A stretch of DNA of 5,819 nucleotides from JAIEPT01 sp038217425 (GTDB lineage Bacteria; Planctomycetota; Planctomycetia; Gemmatales; Gemmataceae), in NCBI GenBank assembly GCA_038217425.1, contig JBBQPM010000302.1:1-5819 (forward strand). Direction: 5' to 3'. Both the position numbers and the translations under genes were made by a program. Positions within the stretch are counted from its first letter, which is position 1; the number at the start of each line of letters is the position of its first letter. The notes below the pieces were generated by a model, which was not told the origin of the DNA, made no database searches, and saw only the letters and a list, made by a program, of their open reading frames with translations. Positions 3,805-5,819 of this stretch are shown in pieces.

Positions 3805-5819
3805 ATGACCAATCCTCTCGAATGGCCCACCTGGAGCTACTGGACGCTCGGCGCCCTCCTCGCCGGCGTGCTCGGTTACCTCTTCCGCTACGAAATCTTC
3901 GTCCGCTTCCCGCTCCTCATCCTGCGCTGGACCTTCTACCGCATCCACGTCCATGGAGCCGAGCACGTCCCCACGACCGGCCCGGCCCTCATCGTCAGCA
4001 ATCACGTCAGCTACCTCGACTTCCTCCTCATCATGGCGTCCACCCCGCGCAAAGTCCGCTTCGTCATCTGGGCGCCCTTCACCCGCGTCCCCTTTTTCGG
4101 CCGGCTCCTGCGCCTGGCCCGCGTCATCCCCATCGAAAGCAGCGGCGGGCCCCGCGCCATCATCCAGTCCCTCCGCAACGCCAGCGAAGCCCTCGAACAG
4201 GGGCACGTCGTCTGCATCTTCGCCGAGGGAGGCATCACCCGCACCGGCTTCCTGCTCCCGTTCCAGCGCGGCTTCGAACAGATCCTCAAAAAAGCGCCCG
4301 TGCCCATCATCCCCCTCTACCTCGACCACGTCTGGGGCAGCATCTTCAGCTACCAGAACCAACGCTTCCTCTGGAAACTCCCCAAACGCTTCCCCTACCA
4401 CGTCCATCTTCGCTTCGGCCCGGCGCTGCCGGCGACCGCAGGCGTTTTCCAGGTTCGCCAGACGATCCAGAAACTCTCCGCCGACTCCGCCCTCGCGCGC
4501 AACGATCGCCGACGCCCCGTCCATCGGCAGTTCGTCCGCATGGCCTGTTCGCATCCGTTCCGCTCCTGCATCCTCGACGACAACGCCTCCAAGAAAAGCC
4601 TCACCTACGGCGAAGTGCTGATCGGCTGCAAACTCATCGGCAAACGGCTAAAGCCCATCCTCGGCGACGAAGCGATGATCGGCCTCTGGCTCCCCCCCAC
4701 CGCCGCCGGCGCCATCGCCAACATCTGCGTCGCTTTCCTCGGCAAAACCAGCGTCAACCTCAACTACTCCTCCACCCCCGATATCATTCGGGCCGCCATT
4801 GGGCAATGCGACCTCAAACACATTCTTACCTCGAAGCTCTTTTGCCATAAAGTCCCGCTCGATCCCGGCCCCGGCGTCGAACTTGTGTACCTCGAAGATT
4901 TTCGCAAGGACATCGGCACCTTCGAACGCATCCGCGCCCTGCTCGGCATCCTGCTCCTGCCCGGCTTCGTGCAGGAACGCTGGATCCTGGGCCTGGGCAA
5001 ACACAAAGCCGACGACCTCGCCACCATCATCTTCTCTTCCGGCTCGACCGGCGATCCCAAGGGCGTCATGCTCACCCACGGCAACGTCGCCGCCAACTGC
5101 GAGTCGGTCATCCAGGCCGTCGATCCCACGCCCAGCGATCGCTTGTTCGGCATCCTGCCGTTCTTTCATTCGTTCGGTTACACGGTGACGTTGTGGGTGC
5201 CTTTGCAGGTCGGCGCTTCGGTCGTGTATCATCCCAATCCGCTGCAGGCACGCGAGATCGGCGAGTTGTGCAAGAAGTACGCCTGCACGATCTTCCTGGC
5301 GACGCCGACGTTTCTGCGTTCCTACATCAAGCGCTGCGAGCCGGACGACTACAAGTCCGTCCGCCTGCTCGTGTGCGGCGCCGAGAAACTGCCGCCCAGC
5401 GTCGCCAAGGAGTTCAAGGAGAAGTTCGGCGTGCAACCCCTGGAAGGCTACGGCTGCACGGAGCTGTCGCCGGTCGCGGCGATCAATACCCCCGATTGGC
5501 AGCGCGGGAATCTTCGCCAACTCGGCCAGCGGACTGGAACCATCGGCTTGCCGATCCCGGGCGTGGCGGCGCGGATCGTTCACCGCGAGACCGGCGTGGA
5601 ACTCGGGCCCAACGAAGAGGGCCTGCTGCTCATCATCGGCGCCAACGTCATGAAGGGATACCTGGGCCGCGACGATCTCACGCAGAAGAAGATCGTAGAT
5701 GGTTGGTACGTGACCGGCGACTTGGCCAAGATCGACGACGACGGCTTCATCACGATCACGGGACGCGAGGAGCGCTTTGCGAAAGTGGCCGGCGAGATGG
5801 TGCCGCTGGAGCGGGTCGA
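3805..5819 (+). CDS. aas: Aas-like bifunctional acyltransferase/acyl-ACP synthetase (3'-partial)
   Basis: This reading frame is open for 671 codons plus two bases and runs off the right edge. It resembles E. coli Aas (719 aa), which re-acylates lysophosphatidylethanolamine at the inner membrane using acyl-ACP that it forms itself. A hydrophobic segment at about 13-32 could be a membrane anchor. The PlsC-type acyltransferase domain follows, with NHVSYLD (66-72, the HX4D catalytic motif), PFFGRLLRLARVIPI (96-110), FAEGGITRTG (139-148) and VPIIPLYLD (166-174). The AMP-forming ligase domain (about 235 onward) shows the P-loop FSSGSTGDPKGVMLTHGN (410-427), GYGCTELSP (548-556), GWYVTGDLAKID (633-644) and GREERFAKVAGEMVPLERV (653-671). 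RFAKVAGEM closely resembles the Aas form of this motif. The catalytic lysine of motif A10 lies past the window. No N-terminal MFS (LplT-type) transporter domain is fused. ATG at 3805 is the first in-frame start, with only a weak GGAT upstream. Codon use changes sharply near 5100. Confidence 0.92.
   Translation, partial: MTNPLEWPTWSYWTLGALLAGVLGYLFRYEIFVRFPLLILRWTFYRIHVHGAEHVPTTGPALIVSNHVSYLDFLLIMASTPRKVRFVIWAPFTRVPFFGRLLRLARVIPIESSGGPRAIIQSLRNASEALEQGHVVCIFAEGGITRTGFLLPFQRGFEQILKKAPVPIIPLYLDHVWGSIFSYQNQRFLWKLPKRFPYHVHLRFGPALPATAGVFQVRQTIQKLSADSALARNDRRRPVHRQFVRMACSHPFRSCILDDNASKKSLTYGEVLIGCKLIGKRLKPILGDEAMIGLWLPPTAAGAIANICVAFLGKTSVNLNYSSTPDIIRAAIGQCDLKHILTSKLFCHKVPLDPGPGVELVYLEDFRKDIGTFERIRALLGILLLPGFVQERWILGLGKHKADDLATIIFSSGSTGDPKGVMLTHGNVAANCESVIQAVDPTPSDRLFGILPFFHSFGYTVTLWVPLQVGASVVYHPNPLQAREIGELCKKYACTIFLATPTFLRSYIKRCEPDDYKSVRLLVCGAEKLPPSVAKEFKEKFGVQPLEGYGCTELSPVAAINTPDWQRGNLRQLGQRTGTIGLPIPGVAARIVHRETGVELGPNEEGLLLIIGANVMKGYLGRDDLTQKKIVDGWYVTGDLAKIDDDGFITITGREERFAKVAGEMVPLERV

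Noticed and set aside
3790..4554. 254-aa acidic minus-strand frame
   Set aside because: It lies antisense to the clear acyltransferase frame. Its Glu/Asp/Ala/Gly-rich composition comes from the complement of C-ending codons, and it has no recognisable domain.
4648..5583. 311-aa minus-strand frame
   Set aside because: It is antisense to the adenylation domain with its intact P-loop. Low-complexity composition and lack of family motifs mark it as a GC-rich shadow.

Overview
This window is ordinary GC-rich bacterial chromosome, with an unusual density of palindromic repeat DNA between its genes. It begins with 41 consecutive C residues, which look like a contig-end sequencing artefact. I suspect a member of the Planctomycetota. 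The grounds are GC-rich coding, the style of the nested palindromes, and an Aas-type protein with the motif FAEGGITRTG. That placement is inference and needs a database search.

Layout. The minus strand carries, in transcription order, a small NAD(P)H-dependent FMN reductase (3702-3127), then xseA (2949-1708), xseB (1711-1451) and ispA (1005-79). xseA and xseB overlap by ATGA and encode the two subunits of exonuclease VII. ispA makes C15/C20 isoprenyl diphosphates. The order xseA-xseB-ispA is a classic conserved bacterial cluster, often followed by dxs, which would lie past the contig end. On the plus strand, starting 102 bp from the reductase and diverging from it, is the largest gene (3805-5819, open at the right edge). 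It encodes a two-domain Aas-like protein: a lysophospholipid acyltransferase fused to an acyl-ACP/acyl-CoA synthetase.

Repeats. The 445-bp gap between xseB and ispA is almost entirely palindromic. It holds a 35-bp-arm inverted repeat (1028-1119), then immediately a 330-bp MITE-like element (1122-1451) bounded by TA dinucleotides and 20-bp terminal inverted repeats. A 203-bp nested palindrome (1186-1388) sits inside that element. The TA target appears to be the first two bases of the xseB stop codon. A different element, the 'CCACAGAGACACAGAG' inverted repeat (2970-3119), fills the gap between the reductase and xseA and ends in a T8 run on the minus strand.

How it fits together. The genes serve DNA repair (XseAB), isoprenoid precursors (IspA), membrane phospholipid repair (Aas-like) and flavin/quinone redox (reductase). 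They do not form one pathway. I found no CRISPR array, tRNA, rRNA, toxin-antitoxin or defence system. The observations most worth following are the stacked repeats around xseB/ispA and an abrupt change of codon use within the Aas-like gene.
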